A DNA stretch of 64,000 nucleotides, taken from assembly GCA_964441025.1 (NCBI GenBank), contig CAYTXG010000003.1:70562-134561 (forward strand). Direction: 5' to 3'. Below are positions 42,884-51,232 of the stretch, piece after piece; within the stretch, counting starts at the first letter, position 1, and the number at the start of each line of letters is the position of its first letter. This DNA is from JAAZIN01 sp964441025 (lineage in GTDB: Bacteria > Bacillota > Dethiobacteria > DTU022). The notes under the pieces were generated by a model that saw only the letters and a list, made by a program, of their open reading frames with translations, searched no databases and had not been told where the DNA came from. The position numbers were made by a program, and so were the translations under genes.

Positions 42884-43909
42884 ATGAAAAAAGTTATCAC
42901 GGTGTTCTTGTCGGCTTGTTTGTTGGTTGCGCTGCTTCTCCTGGGCGCCTGCACTCCGGATAAAAATGGCGGAGGCAACGGAGAAAATCCGGCAGATGAT
43001 GAAATCGGGGGGGAATTGAAAAAGGTGGGCATTGTCCAGATCATGGAGCACCCCTCGCTGAACACGATCCGCGAATCCATGATCGCCGAACTGGCTTCGC
43101 TGGGCTTTGTTGACGGTAAACAGATCATCATCGATTACCAGGATGCACAAAGTGATCCGAGCAATCTTAAAACAATCTGCCAAAAATTTGCCAACCATGA
43201 ATACGACCTGATCGTGGCCATCGCCACTCCCTCGGCACAGGCGGCCGTGGGAGAGACAACGAAGATCCCCATTCTCTTTTCCGCCTGCACGGACCCGGTG
43301 GGGTCGGAACTTGTCGATAACCTGGAAAAACCGGGCGGAAATGTTAGCGGCACCTCCGATGCCGTATCGGCGGAACAGATCATGGAGCTGGCAGTGCGAA
43401 TCACCCCGAATATCAAGAGGATCGGAGCGCTTTACAACTCCAGCGAGACCAACTCTGTTTCTGTGATCAATGACCTGAAGGCCTATGCCGCCCGCAACGG
43501 GATGACGGTGGTAGAGGCGACAGCGACCAACACCTCGGAGGTGCAGCAAGCGGTGCAGTCCCTTGTGGGCAAAGTTGACGCCATCTTCTCACCCATCGAC
43601 AACACGGTGGCCTCGGCCATGCCCCTCGTGGCCCAGGTGACCAGGAATGCGAAGATTCCCATGTATGTGGGCGCAGACTCCATGGTTAATGACGGAGGCC
43701 TGGCCACATACGGGGTCAACTATGTGACCCTGGGCCGGGAGACGGCCAGAATGGCGGCGGAAATCCTGAATGGTAAAAGGGCGGGCGATCTGCCGGTCAG
43801 GATGATCACCGATTTTGAAATCTACCTCAACCTGGAAACAGCCGAAATGATCGGGGTAACCATCCCCGATGATATAATTGATGCGGCGGTCGAAGTATTT
43901 GGCAAATAA
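42884..43909 (+). CDS. ABC substrate-binding lipoprotein, TrpX-like
   Basis: Periplasmic-type binding protein of the ABC_sub_bind (DUF534) family, 341 residues. The signal peptide ends in the lipobox LLGAC at 20-24. The mature chain opens KKVGIVQIMEHPSLNTIRES, the usual start of the family, and includes SACTDPVGS and VGADSMVNDGGLATYGVNY. In Firmicutes such genes under a Trp T-box form the tryptophan transporter TrpXYZ. GGAGGAA upstream of the ATG. First gene of the operon. Confidence 0.9.
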   Translation: MKKVITVFLSACLLVALLLLGACTPDKNGGGNGENPADDEIGGELKKVGIVQIMEHPSLNTIRESMIAELASLGFVDGKQIIIDYQDAQSDPSNLKTICQKFANHEYDLIVAIATPSAQAAVGETTKIPILFSACTDPVGSELVDNLEKPGGNVSGTSDAVSAEQIMELAVRITPNIKRIGALYNSSETNSVSVINDLKAYAARNGMTVVEATATNTSEVQQAVQSLVGKVDAIFSPIDNTVASAMPLVAQVTRNAKIPMYVGADSMVNDGGLATYGVNYVTLGRETARMAAEILNGKRAGDLPVRMITDFEIYLNLETAEMIGVTIPDDIIDAAVEVFGK

Positions 43910-43933
43910 ACTTAAGGAGCCATATAAACAGCA

Positions 43934-44851
43934 TTGATTAATTTAGCCACCTTTCTTAGTTCAGTGGAACTGGGTGTAATCTACGCCATCATGGCCCTGG
44001 GCGTGTTCCTCTCCTTTCGCACGCTGAACATGCCCGACCTGACCGTTGACGGCAGCTTTGTTCTCGGCGCGGCGGTCTCGGCGGTGCTCTGCACCGCCAG
44101 CCGCCCTCTGGCGGGCATCGCCCTGGCCCTGGCTGCGGGAGCACTGGCCGGCATCGTGACAGCACTGCTGCATACAAAACTGAAGATCCAACCCATTCTT
44201 TCAGGGATCCTGTCCATGCTGGCGCTGTACTCCGTCAACCTGAAGGTGATGGGCGGCCGGGCCAATATACCCCTGCTTAACCGGAAGACTGTCTTCAGCC
44301 TTCCGGAATGGATGCCGGCCTTTGATCGTACTGCACTGATCATCTCCCTCGTGTTGCTGGCAGCGGTGATACTGCTGCTGTACTTCTTTTTGAAGACCAG
44401 GATCGGCCTGGTTTTAAGGGCCACAGGCGACAACGAGCAGATGGTGCGGGCGCTGGGCGTGGACACCGACCTGACCAAGATCATCGGGCTGGCTCTGGCC
44501 AACGCTCTGGTGGGGTTGTCGGGAGCACTTATCGCCCAGTACCAGTCTTTTACCGATGTGGGCATGGGCATCGGTATGGTCATCATCGGGCTGGCCTCGG
44601 TGATTATCGGCGAGGCTGTCTTCGGCACTGCCGGCCTGATGCGCAGGCTCTTCGCCGTAATCCTGGGGGCAATCCTCTACCGGCTGGTAATCGCTTTCGC
44701 TCTCGAACTGGGTATGCCGCCGACAGATCTTAAACTCATCTCAGCGGTTATTGTCTGCGCCGCCCTGTCTATGCCTGCGATCAAGGGGCAGTACTCTTCA
44801 CTGAAAAAAAGGCTGTTCACCCCGGCCGGCAATAAGGAGGCGCCGCTGTAA
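43934..44851 (+). CDS. ABC transporter permease, TrpY-like
   Basis: Membrane permease of the branched-chain-type (LivH-like) superfamily, 305 residues with about eight to nine helices. It includes LEAL-type helix FLSFRTLNMPDLTVDGSFVLGAAV and the coupling-loop region VLRATGDNEQMVRALGVD near 160. TTG start at 43934 with AAGGAG 14 nt upstream, a long spacing. It ends with TAA immediately before the ATPase ATG. Confidence 0.88.
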   Translation: MINLATFLSSVELGVIYAIMALGVFLSFRTLNMPDLTVDGSFVLGAAVSAVLCTASRPLAGIALALAAGALAGIVTALLHTKLKIQPILSGILSMLALYSVNLKVMGGRANIPLLNRKTVFSLPEWMPAFDRTALIISLVLLAAVILLLYFFLKTRIGLVLRATGDNEQMVRALGVDTDLTKIIGLALANALVGLSGALIAQYQSFTDVGMGIGMVIIGLASVIIGEAVFGTAGLMRRLFAVILGAILYRLVIAFALELGMPPTDLKLISAVIVCAALSMPAIKGQYSSLKKRLFTPAGNKEAPL

Positions 44852-45646
44852 ATGCTCACAGTCAACTCCATCAGCAAAACATTTGACCGGGGCAGTGTCA
44901 ATGAAAAAAGGGCGCTGCACCGGTTGAGCCTCTCTCTCGAAAAGGGCGAATTTGTTACTGTCATCGGCGGCAACGGCGCAGGCAAGTCCACCCTGACAAA
45001 CTGTATCTCAGGTGTTTATGAGGTTGACTCGGGGAGCATTATTCTTGACGGCGGCAATATCACCTTCAGCCCCGAGTACAGACGCTCCCGCCTCATCGGC
45101 CGGGTTTTCCAGAATCCGCTTCTTGGTACCGCTTTCGACATGACCATCGCCGAGAACCTGGCCATCGCCTGGGCCAAGGGAAAACGGCACGGTCTCACCG
45201 CCGGCATTACCGGATCCGACCTGGCCTTTTTCCGGGAACGCCTGGCCCTGCTGGAGCTGGGACTTGAAGATCGGATTAACCAGAAAGTTAAGCTGCTCTC
45301 GGGCGGTCAGCGCCAGGCGCTCACTCTGCTCATGGCCACCCTGACCCGGCCCAGGCTTCTGCTGCTTGACGAACATACCGCCTCACTCGACCCGGCCATT
45401 GCCAAAAAGGTGCTTGCCCTGACCAGTAAGTTTGTCTCCGAAGGCAAGCTGACTACGATCATGATCACGCACAACATGAAAGCCGCACTTGAATACGGCA
45501 GCCGGACGATCATGATGCACGAGGGTGAGATTATCCTCGATCTCGCAGGAAAAGTAAGGGCCGAGATGACGGTGGAACGGCTGATCAAATACTTTGAAGG
45601 CCGCAGCGGCACCCGCCTGGAAAACGACTGTCTCCTTTTAGCCTGA
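44852..45646 (+). CDS. ABC transporter ATPase, TrpZ-like
   Basis: ATPase of 264 residues. Walker A GGNGAGKST at about 39-47, Q-loop VFQNPLLGT, signature LLSGGQRQALTLL near 152, Walker B LLLLDEHTASLDP (His in place of the usual Pro) near 172, and switch His in MITHNMKAALEYG. The ATG directly follows the permease stop. It completes the T-box-controlled importer. Confidence 0.9.
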   Translation: MLTVNSISKTFDRGSVNEKRALHRLSLSLEKGEFVTVIGGNGAGKSTLTNCISGVYEVDSGSIILDGGNITFSPEYRRSRLIGRVFQNPLLGTAFDMTIAENLAIAWAKGKRHGLTAGITGSDLAFFRERLALLELGLEDRINQKVKLLSGGQRQALTLLMATLTRPRLLLLDEHTASLDPAIAKKVLALTSKFVSEGKLTTIMITHNMKAALEYGSRTIMMHEGEIILDLAGKVRAEMTVERLIKYFEGRSGTRLENDCLLLA

Positions 45647-45668
45647 GTGGAAACCAGCAGAGGCTTCA

Positions 45669-45697
45669 TATATCAAGGGAACGGTTCCGACGGTATA
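45669..45697 (+). repeat. 29-nt fixed-loop hairpin element, degraded copy
   Basis: TATATCA, then the 15-nt loop AGGGAACGGTTCCGA, then CGGTATA (6 of 7 pairs counting one wobble). A further half-copy, TATATCACGGGGCAGTTCC, begins at 45702. It lies downstream of the tryptophan-type ABC operon, in the 207-nt gap 45647-45853, which otherwise shows no gene. Confidence 0.5.
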
Positions 45698-45853
45698 TCC
45701 ATATATCACGGGGCAGTTCCACAGAGTAATGTTCGGGACAGGCAATAATGCATGGTCCTACCGCCAGGTAAACTACACCTGGTGGAGAAGGCGCCGCCGG
45801 GCTTGTTCCAAATAATGATTGATGTCCTGTCCTGAAATATATGACCGGGATGG

Positions 45854-46258
45854 TTAAAAGCCGTAGATTTTCTGAAGTATCCTTTTTTCCAGTTCAATAG
45901 CGCTCCTGCCCGGGCTTTTACTTCTCTTCAAATCAGGAATCTTTTCAAATATCCGCCCTTCAGTCACTTTTGCGTCTCTTGTTGCGGTGGACAGGGATAT
46001 CTGCCCCACACATTTTTTACAGAGGCAGTAAGCAATCCCTTTTTGCTGCTCCATATTCAAAAAAGCAGATACGGTGGCAGCATCCTTGACTTCATTCCGG
46101 TAGACTTTAAAAGCACCGCCGCAGCGCGGGCACTCCCGGCCAAAATAGTCGATGTAGCGGGTGTCAAGCTCCAAACCGGCCTTTTCAAATTTGCCCTTTA
46201 TTATTCTCAATGCGGTATATATTTCGAAACTATAGGTTAGTTTTTCTTTTCCATCCAT
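45854..46258 (-). CDS. zinc-ribbon-like protein of unknown function
   Basis: 134 residues that I do not recognise. Two Cys pairs, CPRCGG near 43-48 and CLCKKC near 78-83, look like one four-Cys zinc ribbon. The N-terminal 40 residues are helical and charged, and the C-terminal third is basic (LKRSKSPGRSAIELEKRILQKIYG). ATG 46258 with GGGGGGAAGG just upstream. Flanked by the tryptophan-type ABC operon (convergent) and the MetE-like gene (divergent). Nucleic-acid binding is plausible but unproven. Confidence 0.6.
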   Translation of the reverse strand: MDGKEKLTYSFEIYTALRIIKGKFEKAGLELDTRYIDYFGRECPRCGGAFKVYRNEVKDAATVSAFLNMEQQKGIAYCLCKKCVGQISLSTATRDAKVTEGRIFEKIPDLKRSKSPGRSAIELEKRILQKIYGF

Positions 46259-46504
46259 CAGCCTTCCCCCCTTCGCTCTCTAAATATTGTATTTATTACT
46301 TCTTCTTACGGGGGACAACTCCTCTTCAATCAGCATGTACCTTCCCCGCGCCTGCTGAAAAAACGCTTATGAAACAGGGGCGGTTATTGGCAGGATATTT
46401 GGCCCGGGTATCCAATTAAATGGTGGGGTGAGGAGACAACATCCAGAAAGACATGCTTTTAAAGCCCGTACCCCGAATTCCAAGACCGGCAGGGGTGATT
46501 TTTG

Positions 46505-47521
46505 ATGAAACTTGAGGGCAACTGTTTGACTACCGCCATGGGAATCATGCCGCACCTGGAGGTGGAAAGAGCGCTCCAGCTATCACTTTCTCTTGATATT
46601 CCCTTCTGGCCCCAGCTTCCAGGCGTCAGTTTTTTTGAGGATATGTATGCGCAGGCATCAGAGCATTTTCCGGGGATATCGCTTGATCTGGAGCGGCGGG
46701 AGATTCGTTTCGCCCTTGAACTGTTTCACAGGGAGCTGGAGGAGTACCTGCTTCACTGGGAAGATGAGGCCTATTTTCGGCTTTCCCCCGGCTACAGCGC
46801 CGTGTACCATAGCTTCTTGAAAAAAGATCTGGCTGCCTATCCTTACATCCGCGGCCAGAGCATCGGCCCGGTCAGTTTCGGCATGAAGATCCAGGACAGT
46901 GAAAGGCGCCCCATGATCTATTTCGATGAGGTTCGCGAGATCATTTTCGATTTTTTTGCCCGGAAACTGCAAGCCCAGTACCATGAACTGCAGCAGGTAC
47001 ATCCCCGGGCCTTTGTCTGGGTCGATGAGCCGGGGCTGGAGATGCTGTTTATGTCCTATACCGGCTATACCAGCGAGAAGGCTTTGGCCGACTACCGCCT
47101 TTTTTTGGACAACTTTCCCGGCCCAAGGGGGGTTCACCTCTGCGGAAACCCCGACTGGTCCTTCCTACTAAACCTGGATCTCGATATTCTTTCCCTGGAT
47201 GTACTCTCCCACGGCTACATCTTTTCACGCTACCGTGAGGAAATCAGATCTTTTCTGGACAGGGGGGCCATTATCTCCTGGGGGATCACCCCTACCCTGA
47301 CGGAAGAATACCTTCAGGAAGATCTGCAGTCGATGATCAAAAGAATAGAAGAGCTCTGGCAGCACCTGGAGAAGGACGGAATACCCCGGGAGCAGATACT
47401 CAGGCAGGCCTGGTTCGCCCCGTCCCGCTGCTGCCTGATCAACCCGGACCGGGAGGTCACTGTGGAGCGCTCTTTCAGAATGTTGAAAAAGGTGGCCTCG
47501 CACTTTAAAGAAAAACTTTGA
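46505..47521 (+). CDS. MetE/uroporphyrinogen-decarboxylase-fold protein
   Basis: 338 residues of the UROD/MetE-like TIM barrel. Visible are HLEVERALQLSLSLDIPFWPQLPG at the start, VWVDEPGLEML (Glu/Asp pair), GVHLCGNPDWSFLL (His and Cys resembling the MetE zinc site), DVLSHGYIF and IISWGITPT. This resembles short methionine-synthase-II-like proteins that transfer methyl groups from corrinoid proteins or act on unknown thiols; true MetE is more than twice as long. ATG 46505, GGGGTGA 6 nt upstream. The 246-nt upstream gap (46259-46504) shows nothing clear. Confidence 0.75.
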   Translation: MKLEGNCLTTAMGIMPHLEVERALQLSLSLDIPFWPQLPGVSFFEDMYAQASEHFPGISLDLERREIRFALELFHRELEEYLLHWEDEAYFRLSPGYSAVYHSFLKKDLAAYPYIRGQSIGPVSFGMKIQDSERRPMIYFDEVREIIFDFFARKLQAQYHELQQVHPRAFVWVDEPGLEMLFMSYTGYTSEKALADYRLFLDNFPGPRGVHLCGNPDWSFLLNLDLDILSLDVLSHGYIFSRYREEIRSFLDRGAIISWGITPTLTEEYLQEDLQSMIKRIEELWQHLEKDGIPREQILRQAWFAPSRCCLINPDREVTVERSFRMLKKVASHFKEKL

Positions 47522-47553
47522 GGTAATAGTAATAACCCGCCGGGCGAACCTTC

Positions 47554-48288
47554 TTACCAGAGGGGGGGCAGCAGCCTGTATTTGACTTTTCGGGTGTATT
47601 CGCGGTAACCGGGCAGCCGGTCAATAAGCATTTTGTCCTCAAGAGCGGTGCGAATTACGATGAAGATCACGGCCAAAAGGGCGGGGATCAGCGCCGCCCC
47701 CGAACCTGAGATTAAAGGCAACGGCAGCGTGTTCAGGGCCATGCCCAGGTAACCGGGATGGCGGACAAACCTGTACGGACCCCTGGTTACAGCATACTGT
47801 CCGCGCTCCTTCTGCAGGCGCATGGTCCCTTCGAAAAAAGGGTTTTCCAGCATAGCCCAGAGAACCAGGGCTGCGCAGATGAGCTGGATAAAAACCCCGG
47901 CGTATATCCAAATTGTGGGCAGCGGTGCCCGGTCAAAACGTCCAATATCAAGACCGGCAACTGCAGGCAGGATCACCAGGTTGGCAGCAAAAATAAGGAG
48001 CAGCAGGATCTTGTCGCTGCCCTCTGTTTCCTCCCCCATACGCCCCCTTTCATTCAACAGTTCCGGAGAGCGCCAGTAAAGAAACAGGTTGCCGCATAGC
48101 GACAGGGCCAGCGCGGCTAAGTAGTAAAGCCATCCCCGACATATGTTCAGCCGCCCCACCGCGATAAAAAAGCAAAAGCCGGAGATTGCGAGCATTCGCA
48201 AGGGTTGGAACAGGGCGCTCCTTCCTGTTCCTGTCAATCGCCTGCCGGATCCGGCCCCGGCAGCTCCCGGTTCATTTTTATGCTCCAT
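47554..48288 (-). CDS. isoprenylcysteine/phospholipid-methyltransferase-like membrane protein
   Basis: Membrane protein of 244 residues with about five to six helices and the ICMT/PEMT C-terminal signature RGPYRFVRHPGYLGM (SAM and lipophilic substrate binding), then EDKMLIDRLPGYREYTRKVKYRLLP. It belongs to the bacterial methyltransferase family of unknown acceptor. I use ATG 48288, preceded by AAGGTGG; the frame extends 38 codons further without a ribosome site. Confidence 0.8.
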   Translation of the reverse strand: MEHKNEPGAAGAGSGRRLTGTGRSALFQPLRMLAISGFCFFIAVGRLNICRGWLYYLAALALSLCGNLFLYWRSPELLNERGRMGEETEGSDKILLLLIFAANLVILPAVAGLDIGRFDRAPLPTIWIYAGVFIQLICAALVLWAMLENPFFEGTMRLQKERGQYAVTRGPYRFVRHPGYLGMALNTLPLPLISGSGAALIPALLAVIFIVIRTALEDKMLIDRLPGYREYTRKVKYRLLPPLW

Positions 48289-48513
48289 CGATATGAACCC
48301 ACCTTTATTAGCGTTATAGACCTGACATGGTTGTGGTTCAACAGCAGTGCTTTCTTTTCCTTCATCCTGCTTCCACCGGTCCCTGTATAATTTTCGCAGC
48401 ATTTACCTGCGATGCCGCCGGCTTTATTCATTCCCGCACCATGAGGCTCATATCATTAAATCGAGAGCAGTTTAAGATCTGTACCGGGGTGGTCGGCTAT
48501 AAAAAAGATCAGG

Positions 48514-49389
48514 GTGTGCGTGGTGGGATATGGCAATGTGGGTCGGGAGGCGGTTGAGTGCATCCGGCAGATTCCGGACATGGAATTGGCCGGAGTGGTC
48601 AGGCGGATCATTAACGGAAGCCCGCCGGATTTGACGGCAGTAACCCGGGTGGAAGATCTGGGCCGGGTGGATACCGCCATCCTGGCCCTCCCCTCGCGGC
48701 TGATCCCCGGGGCAGCGCCGCTTTACCTGCAAAAAGGGATCCACACGGTGGACGGATACGACATCCACGGCGAGGCAATGTTGGCTCTGAAAAGAGAACT
48801 GGCCGTCCACGCCCGGGAAAATGGGCGAGTAGCGATAACTGGCGCCGGGTGGGACCCGGGCACCGACTCAATCATGCGCATGCTCTTCACCGCCATCGCG
48901 CCGGTGGGGATTACCTACACGGATTTCGGCCCGGGCATGAGCATGGGCCACAGCGCAGCGGCCAGGGCGATACCAGGGGTCAAAGATGCCGCCTCAATAA
49001 CGCTTCCGCTGGGCTTTGGGCGGCACCGGCGGGATGTGTATGTGGAGCCTGGAGAAGGCGCCGATTTTGCGGAGATCGCCACCCGGGTCAAGGATGATCC
49101 CTATTTCAGGGGCGATCAGACGCAGGTGTTCAGGGTCGATGATGCGCTGCAATTCAAAGTAATGGGTCACAGCGTACGGATGTGGCGGAGCGGCAGCTCG
49201 GGCACCTCCCACAACCAGCTGCTGGAACTGAAAATGAAGCTGAGCAACCCTGCGGCAACAGCTCAGATCATGGCGGCTGCCGTCCGCGCCACGGGGCGGT
49301 TGAAACCCGGCTGCTACGTACTGGGGGAGATCCCCCCCATAGATCTGCTGCCCGGCAGCCGCAGTGAAAATATAAAAAGACTGGTTTAG
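48514..49389 (+). CDS. ddh: meso-diaminopimelate D-dehydrogenase
   Basis: NADPH-dependent enzyme that in one step reductively aminates tetrahydrodipicolinate to meso-diaminopimelate for lysine and peptidoglycan. 291 residues from GTG 48514. Visible are VVGYGNVGREAVECIRQIPD (dinucleotide fold), GWDPGTDSIMR, FGPGMSMGHSAAARAIPGVK and the C-terminal LKMKLSNPAATAQIMAAA. The GTG start truncates the usual N-terminal KKIR(I/V) strand, which is encoded in frame just upstream from 48499 behind an ATA codon. The dinucleotide fold would be complete from 48499. Confidence 0.85.
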   Translation: MCVVGYGNVGREAVECIRQIPDMELAGVVRRIINGSPPDLTAVTRVEDLGRVDTAILALPSRLIPGAAPLYLQKGIHTVDGYDIHGEAMLALKRELAVHARENGRVAITGAGWDPGTDSIMRMLFTAIAPVGITYTDFGPGMSMGHSAAARAIPGVKDAASITLPLGFGRHRRDVYVEPGEGADFAEIATRVKDDPYFRGDQTQVFRVDDALQFKVMGHSVRMWRSGSSGTSHNQLLELKMKLSNPAATAQIMAAAVRATGRLKPGCYVLGEIPPIDLLPGSRSENIKRLV

Positions 49390-49438
49390 GGCTGCAGCGG
49401 GGCAGTGCGGGCAGCTCTACACCGGAAACGAATTGCGG

Positions 49439-50692
49439 CTAAGTCTGCCGCCCCGCAGCCTTGCGGGCGTAACGGGTCAGATAGATATGGCGCATCCACA
49501 GGGCTTTTGCAGGAGCAATCGGCCTAGCGCCGCCGAACAGGGCAGTGCCGATAACCGCCCGGCAGCCTTTATCAAGAACCTGGACCGCCGCCGCGGCATC
49601 GCTTTTTGAGGGGCCGCAGCAGAGGACGCCGCTGCCTTCGATCATGACAGCGCTCCGGCCTCGCATTTTTCCGGCGATTAATCCGGCGGCCGCAGGCAGG
49701 GGGATATCTGCTGCCGTCCGAACGCTGACACCAACAATTTGTGCAAAGTCATCGAGCAGCGGATACACAGTTTGTCCCGTCTGCGAGAGGGCGAGAATGT
49801 CCGGCGAAAAAGCATGGGTAACAGCCCCAATGTCCTTGAACCTGCAGTAGAGCAGGCGGTGGATTTCACTCTCCGGCGGTGCGGCGGTTCTCCCCGGGGA
49901 TCTTCCCAGGCTGATCCTGATCGAACCACTTTCGCTATCGGGAAAACATCCGTCGGGGCCGACCCCGGGATAGAGCACAAAGTGATCTCCCTTCCTCTCG
50001 CTGCGGTAAAAAAACCGCCTGGCAGATTCCCTCACCAGGCCCCCCTCCGGAGAGCACCCGGCCAGGTAGCATGCTCTCAGCCCATCCCAATCGCCCTCTT
50101 CTCGCCCGCTCAAATACAGGTAGCGGCGTATTATATAATCGGCACAGATCTGTTCCAGCCTGGCAGCCAGGCTGAAAGCCTCACCGCTGTCTGCCCCCAG
50201 GCAGAGCGCCCCGTGGTTGGCCATCAGCAAGGCCTTGCCCTCCGAACGATTGAGCGCAGCTACAACGTTTCTTTTCAATTTACCTGTCCCGGGCAGCCCA
50301 TAAGCGGCGCATGGGATCGTGGAGTCGCCTGCTATTGAAACTGCCCCGGCATCGGCCATCTCTATATCCCGGTGGAGAGCGCTGACCACGGAGGCAAATA
50401 CCTGGTGGGTATGGACAATAAAGTTGATCCCGGGCCGCCGCCTGTAAATCGCGGCATGTATACCTTTTTCAGTGGAGGGCTCTATCCCGCCGTCGTAACT
50501 GCCGTCGGCAATATTAACCGTAACAATTTCCGCAGGGGTCAAAGCCTCATAGGGCCTGCCGCTGGGTGTGATCACAAAAAAGTCCCCATCAAGGCGGGCG
50601 CTCACATTGCCCCAGGTGCGGGAGATGAGCCCGGAGCCGATCAGCCGCCGTCCCGCCTGAATCACATCTTCCCTGGCCTGCTGCAATTTCAC
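49439..50692 (-). CDS. tandem class II aldolase/adducin-domain protein
   Basis: 417 residues, twice the normal size. Residues 1-200 are a class II aldolase domain with the zinc His pair in IVHTHQVFASVVSAL, GTGKLKRNVV and ANHGALC. Residues 245-400 look like a second, degenerate copy (SEIHRLLYCRFKDIGAVTHAFSPD, then DDFAQIVG and GSGVLCCG) in which the metal histidines are reduced. GTG start immediately after the macro-domain stop, so translation is coupled. With a MtnX-like phosphatase upstream, a sugar-phosphate salvage role is plausible. Confidence 0.8.
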   Translation of the reverse strand: MKLQQAREDVIQAGRRLIGSGLISRTWGNVSARLDGDFFVITPSGRPYEALTPAEIVTVNIADGSYDGGIEPSTEKGIHAAIYRRRPGINFIVHTHQVFASVVSALHRDIEMADAGAVSIAGDSTIPCAAYGLPGTGKLKRNVVAALNRSEGKALLMANHGALCLGADSGEAFSLAARLEQICADYIIRRYLYLSGREEGDWDGLRACYLAGCSPEGGLVRESARRFFYRSERKGDHFVLYPGVGPDGCFPDSESGSIRISLGRSPGRTAAPPESEIHRLLYCRFKDIGAVTHAFSPDILALSQTGQTVYPLLDDFAQIVGVSVRTAADIPLPAAAGLIAGKMRGRSAVMIEGSGVLCCGPSKSDAAAAVQVLDKGCRAVIGTALFGGARPIAPAKALWMRHIYLTRYARKAAGRQT

Positions 50693-51232
50693 TTATTCCG
50701 CCCCGGGCAGCTTTTCAAGCGCTTCCCGGTGTACGGCCAGGTCACTTTCGCTGAACAGGACAAAGCGAACGGTCTGCACATGTTTAAGTAGAGGCGCAGT
50801 TTCAGCAATAGCGCTGCAGGCCACCGCTGCAGCCTCCTTCACGGGGTAACCAAATATACCGGTGGAAATAGCCGGGAAGCCCACCGATGACAGCTCATTC
50901 TCATCTGCCAGCCGCAGGGCGTTGCGGTAGCAGTTGGCCAGCAGTTTGGCTTCGGGCTTATCCCGGCCGTAAACAGGCCCCAGGCAGTGAATCACGTGGC
51001 TGTTGGGCAGCTTATGCCCGCCGCTGATCACAGCTTCGCCGGGCTTGATGGGAGCCAGCGGGCGGCATTCCGCCTCCAGTCCAGGCCCTGCAGCCCGGTG
51101 GATCGCCCCGGCCACACCGCCCCCGCTCCTCAGCCGGGCATTGGCGGCATTTACAATTGCATCAAGGTCGGGTTGCTCCACAATGTTGCCCCGGACGCAC
51201 TCAATCACGACACCGGATACTCTCTTTTTCAT
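50693..51232 (-). CDS. macro-domain protein (ADP-ribose / O-acetyl-ADP-ribose hydrolase type)
   Basis: Single macro domain of 179 residues: VRGNIVEQPDLDAIVNAANARLRSGGGVAGAIHRAAGPGLE, with the catalytic-type NAANxxLxxGGGVAGAI, then HCLGPVY and GFPAISTGIFGYP. This is the MacroD-type signature, so de-ADP-ribosylation or O-acetyl-ADP-ribose deacetylation is expected. I start it at ATG 51232 (AGGAG 8 nt upstream). An 81-codon upstream extension overlaps the phosphatase gene and has no domain. The 3' end of the phosphatase gene overlaps this start by 32 nt. Confidence 0.88.
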   Translation of the reverse strand: MKKRVSGVVIECVRGNIVEQPDLDAIVNAANARLRSGGGVAGAIHRAAGPGLEAECRPLAPIKPGEAVISGGHKLPNSHVIHCLGPVYGRDKPEAKLLANCYRNALRLADENELSSVGFPAISTGIFGYPVKEAAAVACSAIAETAPLLKHVQTVRFVLFSESDLAVHREALEKLPGAE

